A stretch of 64,000 nt of DNA, from the NCBI GenBank assembly GCA_965153455.1, contig OZ234498.1, positions 13,206,001-13,270,000 on the forward strand. The letters run 5' to 3'. This DNA comes from Sphagnum compactum (lineage: Eukaryota; Bryophyta; Sphagnopsida; Sphagnales). The notes under the pieces were generated by a model, which worked only from the letters and a program-made list of their open reading frames with translations, was not told the origin of the DNA and searched no databases. Made by a program: the position numbers and the translations under genes. This document shows, in pieces, positions 37,871-48,879 of the stretch; position 1 is the first letter of the stretch; every line of letters begins with the position of its first letter.

Positions 37871-40800
37871 TGTTTACACCTTAATGAAACATATGTTCAT
37901 ATTTTAATAAATGAATCTAAAGTGAAAAAAAAAATGCATATTTATTGCACACAATTTATAAACCAAAGCTTATGGTTGAACTTTAATGTTGAAATAATGT
38001 GTTTAATTATTTAAAATTGAAAAATATTGATTATATAATATTAATTAATGGTTTTGATGAATTATTTATTATTAATTAATTAATATTAATTATTAATTAA
38101 CATTTGAATCGTCACTAATTAATTAAATAAATAAAATGTTGAACTATTAATATTAAATTATTGAGTATTAACTATTAATTATTAAATATCAATTCATTAG
38201 TATATTAAACTTTGTAAGTGCCTATTAGGTGTAATATGCCTAACTTAACTTAGCTATGAACTTAAATTAAAAATGTACCCTAAGCCAAACAAACTTACAT
38301 CACAAATTTAATATCTAACGAATTAATAATTAAAATTTTGCAAAGTTCATTCATTCATAGGTTCATACATTTTACACATAAATATCATGCATTTGACATT
38401 CATAAATGTTTTGATGGTGCAAATCTAATGGTTGAAATATTACAGTTTGGATTTGAACAAATTGCCAACACCAATGGACTAGTGAAGGAACTTGTGGGTT
38501 CCCACCATTGAAGATGACATTTGATATATTTAATGTCCACTTGGTATTTTCTGAAATCTATATGTTTTAAACACAAAGGATTATCTTTTTAGTTGACCTA
38601 TTAACAAATTTAAGATGCCATTTGCACATGGCCAATTTGGCAAAATTGATATTTGTGAGCAAAAATTGACTTAACAATTGAAAAGTTTGTTGCAAATGAC
38701 CTTTTAATTTGGTGCATTAATTGAAAAATACCTAAAGTTAGAAAAACAATTTGAACAATTTGAAGGTTTATTTGAATGGGATGAAGTTGTGGACATATGA
38801 AATTATGGAAGTAATTTTTTTAATATATATTTTTTCACTCTTTGTTATTTTTATTATTTTTTGTCATTTTTGTAGTAAAAAAACCATTTTGCTAGAAATA
38901 ATTGAACTTTGATAACTAATGTGTGATAATTACTTTTGAAAATTGATCGATTTTAATTTTGTGAGAACTAGCACTTGGAGAAAGTTGATTGGTTTCTTTT
39001 TGAAAAATTTGATAACCTAATTAAATTTAGAAAAAAAGCTAGGGTAAGGTTTTGTATTAGTGATTTGGCATCATGTGATTATCCATAATATAATTGCAAA
39101 TTTAGTTGCAAAATCAAGTTCCATGAAGGCTACATGGGGTCCATGTCATATTCATGTTCATTCATGGTAATGGATGAGAAAATGAATTATAATTGTTTAA
39201 GGGTTTGTGATTGCCAGTTTAATTTCTATGCCATGTGGTGTCTTTTGTGCCTAATTGTCTGATGATATTTGTCTTTAACAATTAAAGTGTTTTTTAGTTG
39301 CAAACTATGTCCATTACAAGTAAGATTTGAGCAAACCCATCATTGGGTGGTACCACTAGGAACCACCTTAAAGAATGGTTAAGGAACCAAAAATGCCCAA
39401 ATAATTTTTTTGTGCCCTTTCCTTTAATTGTTTTCACAATTGTAAATTGTTTTTTTTCCTCATGTTTATCCATTGCATTCTTTAATATATGGCTTGAAGT
39501 TTATTTTGGAATTAAAAAATGAAAATTGTTTAAAATTTGTATTCCTAAAGTGTGATGGCCCTTTCAATAATCACATTCTTGAACTTTGGAAATTCATAAC
39601 TAAAATTCATTTACTCAATTAATTTGCTAATGAAAAAATAAAAATGGAATGATTTCAAAATTACCTTAAGAAAAACATTTTCAAGAATATTCCAAATTGT
39701 ATTTCAAATTTGTGTTCCTAATCAAAAAGTTCAGGGAAAAGAATTAATGTCACATTCCTAACACTTTTTCTAAATGCAATGATTAGGAACATCAAAATAC
39801 AAAATATTCTTAATATTATTGAAAACTCAAAATCTATGGAACCTAATAAATCCATTCATTATAAAAAAATATGAAAATATTTATTTAAATGTTTCCTATG
39901 TTTTTGTAAAGTTCTATGGGTCCAATAAAATCAAGGTGTGATATTCCTAGTGGTATCACCCAAGAATGAATTTGCCCATTCAGTCATAAATTGAATTGTT
40001 CTTTTCCAAATTTCTTCTATTGAAAATTCTTTCCCATAAAGGGAATATGTTTGGGTGCCTTGTTTGCCTTGGCTTATTCCCACCCAAGTGGTTATCTTTT
40101 ATTTCGCCTTGGCATTGGTTGGGAGCCCAAGGTTAAAATCTTGACAAACTCTGTATTTCAAGTTGAATTTTTCACCATCCAAATCACATTTTTACGTTCC
40201 ATTGGCATACACTACATTTGTTTGGTTGAGCTTTGTTTCATTCACTATAACCCTGAGATCCAATCTTGATGGTCGAAAACACCCATCTCACAATTGCCAT
40301 GTTGGCTTCCCAAGTTCATGATCCAACCTACTATCACAAAATTATTGACAAACTTTGACATCTTTCCACCACACACCTACATGTGATTTTTGTAGTTGTT
40401 ATAATTAGTCCATTACACCCAAAATCCCTAGCTACCACACATACATGGATGCTATCATAACCACATTTCTATACCTTAAAGACATTTCAAATTGTGAAAT
40501 TCACATTATAGTGGGAAAAAGTTCTCCCAAGTAGGTTTCAAGTTGATGTAGAATATGTTTAATCTATTTAGAGCACAAATCAATGTCTAGCTATCTATTT
40601 TCACTGCATAGTGGCCCCATATCCTGAGAAAACACCAAGTAGAATGTTGATGCATAATCATCATCCAAATCAAAGTATCATGTACTTGCAAAAGGAGCAA
40701 AGGAAGTGTCATGGTTGAAACAATTACTAGAAGAATTAATCATATTGTACATTGAACAACCTATCAAGATTTTGTGCAACAATCTTGGAATCCCATTCAT

Positions 40801-41540
40801 ATGGCTAAGAACCCAATTTTTAGAGGAAGGACAAAACATTTTGTGGTTGTGCATGTCATATCTGGGATCACATAAAGATTAGGGAAAACATCCTCCTTAG
40901 GTACATTGCATGAAAAGACTAAATAAGTAGCTCACATCTTGACCAAACCCTCCAGCTAAATGTAGTTTGAGAAGTTGAGGCACATGCTATCTATGCAAGA
41001 TGACAAACTCTTAATTTTAGATACTACATTTACTAATCAAGATCAAATGTTGTATTCAAAGAGTGATCTTCAAATCTCTAAACCCAACTAAACATAATAT
41101 TGTAGGCTCAGTTTCTCTTCAATCTTAGGCTCACCCCTAGATTCACTTGGAGTCTTGGAAGACGTCTAATATTTTGCAATATTGTTCTTGATGGCAAGTT
41201 TTTTTTTCAATTTAGGAAATTACAATGATCTCCCTATGCTACAAGGGGACAACAACTTTTGGTGTGAGGTGGCCAAGACTATTGTTATTATTACTAGTGT
41301 AACCAAGTTTTTAGACTAAAGATGTCCAATGTTGTTCAACGTTGTTGTTATGATTGGTCATAATAATGAAAAAGAACTAGTGGGTGGAAACCATTTTTGT
41401 TGATGTATTTATATTCAACTGAAAACTTACCGTAACCTATATGGTGAGATCGTTCAACATAATACCTGAATGTTTAAACAGGAATTGCCATTTTCTAGCA
41501 AGGGGTGACTTGCCACCAAACTAAGGATTTCAGATAAGTG
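37871..41540. other. AT-rich intergenic DNA, no gene recognised
   Basis: A very AT-rich core lies at 38000-38200, made of ttaattaatta-type phrases. A 72-codon frame at 40051-40269 lacks recognisable motifs. No tandem or inverted repeats of note. Confidence 0.5.
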
Positions 41541-41549
41541 GTCCTTGAG

Positions 41550-41570
41550 AGTGTGTGTGTGTGTGTGTGT
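41550..41570 (+). repeat. (GT)n microsatellite
   Basis: An uninterrupted GT dinucleotide run of about 10 copies following ttgagag. Confidence 0.9.
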
Positions 41571-43400
41571 GACTGTGCTTGGAAAGAATGTTGGGGGAGC
41601 TTCTAACAGGGAATGTGACCCATGTATTCTCTGGTTTTGAGTCCTCACTTATTGAACAGATGTGGATAGTTAGTGATTTGACTCCTTACATAGTTGTGCT
41701 TTGCTTCCATCACCATACAGAATGTGGTCAGTGCAGTAGCCTTGTAGACACATGTAATTGATGTAGTCCTTTACAAACCTAGTGGAAGGATATAAGCACT
41801 TCATATGTATAGTAATGACTTTAGGAATTGATATCCCTATACAAGTGGCATGTCCAAGTATCACTTGCCAAGTTCCAGTTTCCTTCTTTCACTAGATTGA
41901 CATAGTTTTCTCATTACAACTGAGTATTTGTAGTGTTTGACCCTGCAAGAATTTTTTTTCCCTTTGTCCTATACTTGCTACACTTGTCTTTGCCATAAAA
42001 CTAGATCAATAGTTCACCTGGCAGCTTTCCAAATTCTTTATCTGGCAGATTTGATTGTAGATGCAATGTACATTAGCTGTCTGTTTCATTACTTGTAGAT
42101 GGTTTAAAGAGAAAACCCAAAAATGCAAAAAAGAAAAGGAAAAAAGGAGGAGGAACAATACTGGATCAAATGTTTTTGAAGGTCCTTCAAAGCTACAATT
42201 TAGAGGAGCAAGATTATACAAAATAGTAAGAAAGAAACATAAACAAACTTGGTATCTATTAGCAAGAGAGATTGGCAGCGAATGCCATAAAACAGAGAAG
42301 TGCAGGAAAAACAAATATGCCATCAAATAAAACAAGATTGATGCAGTAAATTTGACCACAGAAGATGGTAATCCCTTGGACCCCAGCTGAAATTTGACTT
42401 CAACTATTATACTATTACACTATCTTCCAGATTCATACACCTATCTTTTTGGAAATGCAAGTCAATAGTCCAAATAGTAGCCTGAGCAATGTAATGGCAT
42501 ACATTTTCACCACACATGAACAAATTGACAGATATCCAGAACCATGACAACACACAACACAAAAACTATAAAACCTTTACATATTGAAAACTTTGCGATC
42601 ATTCTAGAGTTGGCTTGTGGCTTTACTAGATTATTGGGAATAAGGGTTGCACTTCCTCAGAAACTCCTTGAAAGAAGGTATGTCTCTACGCAAGTACAAC
42701 TCTATGGTAGATCAGTGATCACAAAAAGAGTTATTTGTGCTAACAACTGCTATAGGTCCACCATCTTGAGTAGAGCTTACAACTTTGTACAATTCTGTGT
42801 GCAGAGATGCACATACAGAAGTGATTATATTAAACTACAGGATATACTATAAATTTACTTGGAGGTAATTCAGATGGGCAATCAACCAAGATGCCCACTG
42901 CTGCAACAATACGGAAGTCATGTTTTAGCTAGCACGTAAAGGACACAATACTTATAGTATAGGGAAGAAGCTCTCACAAATCAGGCTAAATTGAACTTGA
43001 TTCCTTTTTTTCTCTCACTTTAACTTGAGTTCAAATATATACTAATTGTGAGGCTTCATAGAAACAGAACTGGGAAAAGATAAGGCTTAAGGACCCCATC
43101 ATGACAGGAGTTTATAACCCAATAACCACGTATAAAGTATAATTTTGCTTAAAAAGACCACACTTGGAGGTAACAGACACTCATGAAAATTCTTGATCCT
43201 CCTCAGGAATACAGCACTGAGAAAGTTCCACTTTAAGGAATTATAATTCCACCTTCATGTTACTAACTGGCAAATGACCTGCAAAATCACCAATAGTTGT
43301 GAATACCCATTCTTAAAACACTTATTCAGATGCTGATGCACTTATGCAGTTCATTCATAGAAAAGGTAATTGGTTACTTAAAAACCTGACCTAATTTTTC
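41571..43400. other. intergenic DNA downstream of the bHLH gene
   Basis: No gene is recognised. The longest frames (117 codons minus at 42006-42359, 102 codons plus at 42544-42852) show no domain. A purine-rich patch (gaaaaggaaaaaaggaggagg) lies near 42133-42154. Confidence 0.45.
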
Positions 43401-43416
43401 CGATGTATTTGGAGGT

Positions 43417-43515
43417 TCCTTACCAAGCAGAACCTTCATTGCAGATAACAAGGAACACCTTACCAAGCATAACCTTCATCATAGATAGCAAGGCACACAT
43501 TACCAAGCATAACCT
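43417..43515 (+). repeat. ~41-bp tandem repeat, 2.5 copies
   Basis: Units begin at about 43417, 43459 and 43499 with ccttaccaagcataaccttc, followed by atYRtagataRcaaggMaca. The third copy is truncated. It lies directly beside the foldback at 43552-43668. Confidence 0.85.
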
Positions 43516-43551
43516 TCTTGCGCAATTTCAAATTAGGTCAGGTTTTCAAGT

Positions 43552-43668
43552 AGGTGAATGGCAGGTCACATCAGGTATTCTGTTGTTTTTGGGCTTGGGA
43601 ACTTGGGCTACCACCCTCATTCCCATGCCCTCAAACAACAGAATACCCTCTGGACCTGCCATTCACCT
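43552..43668. ncRNA. near-perfect 117-nt foldback, candidate MIR-type hairpin or MITE
   Basis: Left arm 43552-43605 and right arm about 43614-43668 are reverse complements over about 54 nt, with only a few mismatches and one 1-nt offset. Exact blocks are aggtgaatggcaggtc (43552-43567), ggtattctgttgttt (43573-43587) and, with two or three mismatches, gggcttgggaacttggg. The loop is about 6-9 nt. Size, arm length and bulge pattern resemble a plant microRNA precursor but also a MITE. It lies 102 nt past the bHLH stop and could be within that transcript's 3' UTR. I do not recognise a known miRNA in it. Confidence 0.5.
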
Positions 43669-43769
43669 ATACAAATGTCTCATTACTTTGACCTTATGAA
43701 AAGTTCACAAGCTGTTCAGGAAAGCAAGGTTTCTATAAAGATTTTCTTTCTGGTTAACTTCTCATTTTG

Positions 43770-46700
43770 CTAACAATTGACATGACATGCAAGGCCTGGA
43801 ACTTGAAGCTTACAATTGAAGCCTTGGGACATCAGGGAAGTTGGCCCACATTGCAAAATCCCCATCTGGACTATACTCTGCAAGTCACCATCCCACATAG
43901 TTGATCCCTACAAAGACCAACATACAAAGATTAAACACTTTTACAGACAAACTTTTAGTTAGTCCAAGAGATTTCATGTGCATGATGCCTCTGTCACAAA
44001 ACTGCTTAGAAGAATACTTGAGTGCATAATCATATCAGCAATGGGTCTGGAACTTTTTGTATGTACTTCAATGACAAAGTATTTGACTGCTCTTATGTGC
44101 AGTACAGAGGACATGCTTTGGCGTACCGGAGTTACACCACAATTGCTTCCTGTCTCCATATTGCCATTCAAAGAGCACCTGAAGTCTACAGCATAGGCTC
44201 CAATAGTGTCAAGTGAGCCAACAGGTTCTTGCTGCTTTGCATTGTGGCTGATGAATGAGGCATGATCAATAGGGCCTGTAGCTCCAAATGACTGCTGCAT
44301 CATCTACATAAAATACTGGACACATCAACTTCTCCTGCCATTGGGATGTGAAAACTTTGTACACTTTTTTTTGGTTGTGATGCCTCTTGGTTTTCAAGGT
44401 CAACTCCAAAACTAGTTAGTAGTACAACTATTTCCAACAATGAAAAGATCAACATGGTCCTAGATCAATTGCAGGTCCAAAAAAACAAAAGAGAGAATTT
44501 GGAAACATGGAGATTACCTCTTTGGTGCTCATGGTATCAAAGTTGACATCCATTTCAGCAGGCACAGTTGCTAATCTCATTGAAAGATGCTACATAAGTC
44601 AAAGTAGAGTTCAAATGATTAGTTCTTGGAGGACAGAACTCTTACAAACAATTGCTTAAATAAGAGAGAAAATTGCACATGGACTACAAACATGCTACTA
44701 AATTCTAACCCACAACGAAGAGAATAAATTAGTTTTGAGGATGCGTATATTTGTACCTCAACTTGGCGCTGGAGCGATTGCACATAGTTGATGATCTCAT
44801 CCAACATCACCGCCTTCCCTGTGACCTGAGGGTTTCAAGAGCAGAATTTTGGGGAACATTAGATTCCTGACAAGATTGAAAGGAATTTGATCACATTTAA
44901 AGCACATAAAAGATACCAGGTTGCCATTTCCAATTATGAAAGTTCTCAATTCCAGAGCATAAAAAGTTTTACCTTACTACAGCCTGGCACAAGATCTTGC
45001 AGATGTTTCATACGCTCACTTATCTTCTCACGACGAATCTGCAAGAAAAAGATCAAATGACCCTTGAAGTCACCAAATGATCAACCCATGATGATCTCAA
45101 CAAAAGTAGTGTCATCAGATTCAAGCTCAATGCCTTCACAAGATTCTCACAGATTCTGGAAGTACTAATTCAACAATGAGAGATTCACTCGTGATGTATG
45201 AATCATACCCTTTCAGCGAGGCTATGACTGTCAGTAGCTTGGCCTCTTCTGGCACGCACATGGATGTAGTCTTGTTTGCAGAGATCTGCATGAGATGATT
45301 TTCCAGTGTTTATTTCCTTTGACCTGCCTTGGCTTGAATCATTGTCAGAGTTGTCAGCAGCATTGTGGCTGCTTCCTTCTGCCTTTGGCTTTTGTACTTC
45401 TTCTTTTGTAGTACTCTTCCTTGGGGTACCATCTTCGTTCTTGCACCGCTTGGGTTTTAGAGTGTTGTCATTTTCGAATACCACAGATTCTGGTGGGCAC
45501 AAGCTGCTGCTTGCGTGACCTCTACAGTCATCTGCAGGTGCAGTGAACTTCTTCCTCTTTTTCTCAAGAGGCTCATGAGGACCAGCATCGTGCACTGTAA
45601 AACTATTAGTCTCAGACTCCCCAGGGTCGAAACTCTCAAGACCAGCGGCTTCATCAGCAACGCTGTTCTTTCTTGCTCCCTCAATGGCTTCCAGACTCGG
45701 AAGAGAACTTCCGTTTCCAGTTGGCTCCTTTTCATCATCCGAAATCATGCGAACCCGCGTAGCTGCTTGTGAGTCTTGTGCTCCAGTGTTCACTCTTGTC
45801 GTACCCTCAAGCGAATTCTGAAAGCTAGAAATGCACTCCCCTCCGGCAATCTTGACCAGCCCGACGACAGTCGACGAGGTTGGGGAAAGCTTTCCAACGT
45901 TGCTCTCATGAGCCTGTTGGCCACCACCTCCTCCGCACCTTGGACTGGTAGTCTCGCGATCGTCAGCTGCCAACAAAGCTGGAATGGTCTGTTGTGGAGC
46001 TTGTGGATAGTTGGCCGCATTGCTACAAAACGGAGAGAATTTTGCTGCTAATGGAGACGTAAAACCTGGATCTGAGCCGCCGGAGAATTGCGCCAGGCTA
46101 GTACGCGAGGTCGCTGCAAGGCCAACACCACCTTTCAGTGTGGCAAGGCCTCCAGCGGCTTTGCTCGGATGATCGTTAGTGAGACCTGCAGGTGCATTAG
46201 AACACGAGCTACTTCCAAGATTCAGCAACTTCTCCATAGGGTGCCCGGGCCTGTGAGAGATTGAAACACCCATTGAAGAAGAAGGAATAGTACCAGCCTG
46301 ATTGTTGCTAGTGCCACCACCCATTCTATCAATAAGCTCCCGAATCATGGCCCCTTCAGTCATATGATGAACTCGATTGCCAGAACTTCGAGGTGGTGCG
46401 CGCGCACGGTTATAGCTGGTCGGCGTCGAAAGTAGAGATGCCATGGAGCCTCCATACTGTAAGCAAGCTTTAGTATCCTCCACCTGTTGTGCCCACTCTC
46501 TGCTAGTCTCAACAGAACCCAAGTGCTGCAGCAACACGGCACCCGCGTTCCCCTTACAACTGCTCGACAAGCTGCTGTGTTCCTGCACCAAAGCACCGGC
46601 TCCTGCAAGGCTCTTCACCTTATTCTGCAATATGGGGTGCTGATCAGTAGCTGCTGTGATCAAGTACGAATCCACACTAGCTGACTGGCCATGACACCAA

Positions 46701-46909
46701 CCAGGATGAGTACCGCCACCGCCGGGCGAGCTGCTGCCAACGGATTGGTAGCTAGAATATGGACTATTAACAAACGAGTTATAAAATGATGCCAGAGATG
46801 ATGTCGAGTGTGGCGACGAGCTTCGCATATCCCCCGTTCCCGACGCAATTTTGTTGAAATGGCTGGACAGCAACGACATGTCTGGAGAAGCAGACGTCAT
46901 GGACGCCAT
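43770..46909 (-). CDS. bHLH transcription factor, subgroup XII (CIB/BEE/bHLH62-like), six exons
   Basis: A nuclear DNA-binding regulator expected to bind E-box/G-box sites as a dimer. Minus-strand exons: 46909-45209, 45038-44973, 44825-44757, 44589-44518, 44303-44127, 43907-43770, giving 740 residues, all introns phase 0 with GT-AG ends. Residues 1 to about 540 are Ser/Gly-rich without a known domain; KKRKK at 450-454 is a likely nuclear signal. The block HVRARRGQATDSHSLAER leads into the basic region with His562, Glu566 and Arg570, the residues that read CANNTG sites. Helix 1, loop and helix 2 run through exons 2-4 (KISERMKHLQDLVPGCSK, then VTGKAVMLDEIINYVQSL). Exon 6 carries WDGDLQSIVQMG (700-711), the C-terminal motif of this subgroup, which supports that exon. 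The exon 5 donor at 44126 is chosen by frame; an alternative in-frame donor is possible. The N-terminus is longer than in most angiosperm members. Confidence 0.9.
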
Positions 46910-47420
46910 GGTAATGTAACTCCGCAGCTTCGATCCTGCGCTTACAAGTATCTAGACTTCAACCGCGAATAGCGCGTCACTTTCAACCCTCAAGAGCTTC
47001 GCTACTCTGATATGCTGCACGTCCTTCTCGCCTAGCAAGCAGATCAGTTGTCAAAAGCGGATATTTTAGTACTAGGGCTCAACGACCAACTGCATATATC
47101 CAACCAAGACCTGTAAACACCAGTTCATACTAATTGTTTTGTCTCAATGCGAGCTCACACTTTTCCTCAAAGCGACCTGCATAAACTGCAGTATGATTAC
47201 GATTTTGCTTCACCCAGCAAAAAATCCACGCAATTGCAAGCACTTTGTGAGTGCGCACATACGAAGAGCCGTGAAAGAGACAGATTGTAGGCTTCTCCAG
47301 ATCTCCTTCTGCCAGCATCTCTTGGAAAGAGGAAGAAGAGAAGAATATAAGTCTGGCCGGACTCATGCATCACTCACTCCTTCTCTACTTCTGCTCACAT
47401 GGTCGTTTCATGTGTTCATT
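46910..47420 (-). promoter_or_regulatory. 5' leader and core promoter region of the bHLH gene
   Basis: On the minus strand, cttatattc (near 47345) followed by a CT-rich run (cttctcttcttcctctttcc) has the look of a plant core promoter and transcript start, which would give a leader of about 420 nt. A leader starting there would contain an upstream ATG at about 47321 that opens a 63-codon frame ending at 47130, unless an intron removes it. The exact start is unverified. Confidence 0.35.
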
Positions 47421-48270
47421 AATCCCAACTACAACAGCTAGCTCTCTACAGGCTCAGTACAATAGAAGCAGCAGCTGGAACTAGCATGACGGAGAAAAAC
47501 GATCAGAAGGTTTTAGAGTTTCGAGAAACAGACTACAAACACGGCCCTTGAAGATGTGGATGGAGAACTTAGGCATGGGCATGTGCCATAACATGAGGGC
47601 AAATGTACTGGAAACTGTTGAAACAAAAGCAGGCCACGGGAAGAGTCACTCACCGAGTCACCAGGTTGAAACTCTCTAGATCAGAGCCGAGAGTTTTGAG
47701 CATAAGCTACTGTCGTGCTCCAAGAGCGCCCCCATCTGGACAAGCCACGATTAACAACAAGATGCAAAGGAGAAGCTTCATCAGTTAATATCAAACAATA
47801 GTACTACTCACAACCTCCAAAACGACTTACAGTATACAAATTTCAGGAATTGACTAGTCCACCAGCTCTGAACTGAACCGAACAGAGCAAAAAAAAACTA
47901 CACTCATAGCTATAATATAATAGAGCATCAATAGAGTTGCTGCACTTGAGGAGTTGCAGGACTGTGTTTGAAAGCTTTGCCTGCCTGATTAATGGACGTA
48001 GAAGAAACATGACAAACTTTGTGTTTGCTGGGGAACACACACACTGCACGGAACTCGTCCTGTCTCACTACTGCAATTCTTTCTTTAAAACAAGGAGGGT
48101 CAGAGGGAACAAAGATCAAGTGGTGACGAGGCAGAGATGACATTTAGATAATATAATGGAAGATGAAGTGCTTCCCACTGCTACTTTTTTTTTCCCCCAA
48201 GCTCTTTCTCTAGAGGGGACCTACAAACAAACAACACACCTGCAAAAGTCTGAATCGAGAGATGGGGTAT
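47421..48270. other. upstream region of the bHLH gene
   Basis: No gene is recognised. Short frames of 60-71 codons lie on both strands. This stretch has more balanced composition than the intergenic average and is probably upstream regulatory sequence. Confidence 0.4.
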
Positions 48271-48870
48271 GTCATTGTCCTTTCTGTGTGACCCCACTGC
48301 ATGTCAGCTGGCCACACTTCTGCTCCAATCCATTTCGCTTAACAAAAGGAGGCCAGAGTGAACCAGCACCCACTAGCTGAGCACACTACTGTTCCCCTCT
48401 ATTCAGCTTAACAAAAGGGGGCCAGAGTGAACCAGTACCCACCAGCGCACCTACTGTGGTTAGTACAAAGCTAACCACCATAGTTAGCTATGCACTAGCC
48501 ATCCACAAGTATCTACTATCTACCTACCTAATGGTCATCAAGTGCCTTGCCTTCTTTACTTACCTATCTAGTAACCACTCATATTCACTACCTACTTCCT
48601 TAGAGTTTGTCATTGTCCTTTCTGTGTGACCCCACTATGTCAGCTGGGCACACGTCTGCTCCAATCTATTTGGCTTTGTTGAAGGGGGCCAGAGTGAACC
48701 ATCACCCACAAGCGCACCCACTGTGGTTAGTACATAGGTAACCACCGTAGTTAGCAATGTACTAACAACTAACTATCCACATGTACCTACCTAGTAGTCA
48801 CCAAGTGCACTACCTTCTTACTTAACTACATAGTAACCACAGGTATTCACTACCTATGTACTTATTGTAC
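48271..48870 (+). repeat. diverged direct duplication, unit about 300 bp, upstream of the bHLH gene
   Basis: Copy 1 (48271-48605) and copy 2 (48609 to about 48870) both open gtcattgtcctttctgtgtg and continue with accccactNNatgtcagctgg, gggggccagagtgaacca, actgtggttagtacaNag and cactacctac. Copy 1 also contains an internal repeat of caaaaggRggccagagtgaa (about 48341 and 48412, 72 bp apart). No inverted termini or coding capacity. Confidence 0.85.
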
Positions 48871-48879
48871 TTACTTTAA

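Noticed and set aside
43974-44126. Continuation of bHLH exon 5 to the stop at 43974
   Set aside because: It yields an unrelated tail, whereas splicing from 44126 to 43907 gives the conserved WDGDLQSIVQMG motif in frame. It is kept only as a possible retained-intron isoform.
45306-46848. Several 60-93-codon frames on both strands within bHLH exon 1
   Set aside because: Shadows of the 567-codon exon, which is supported by the bHLH domain that follows in frame.
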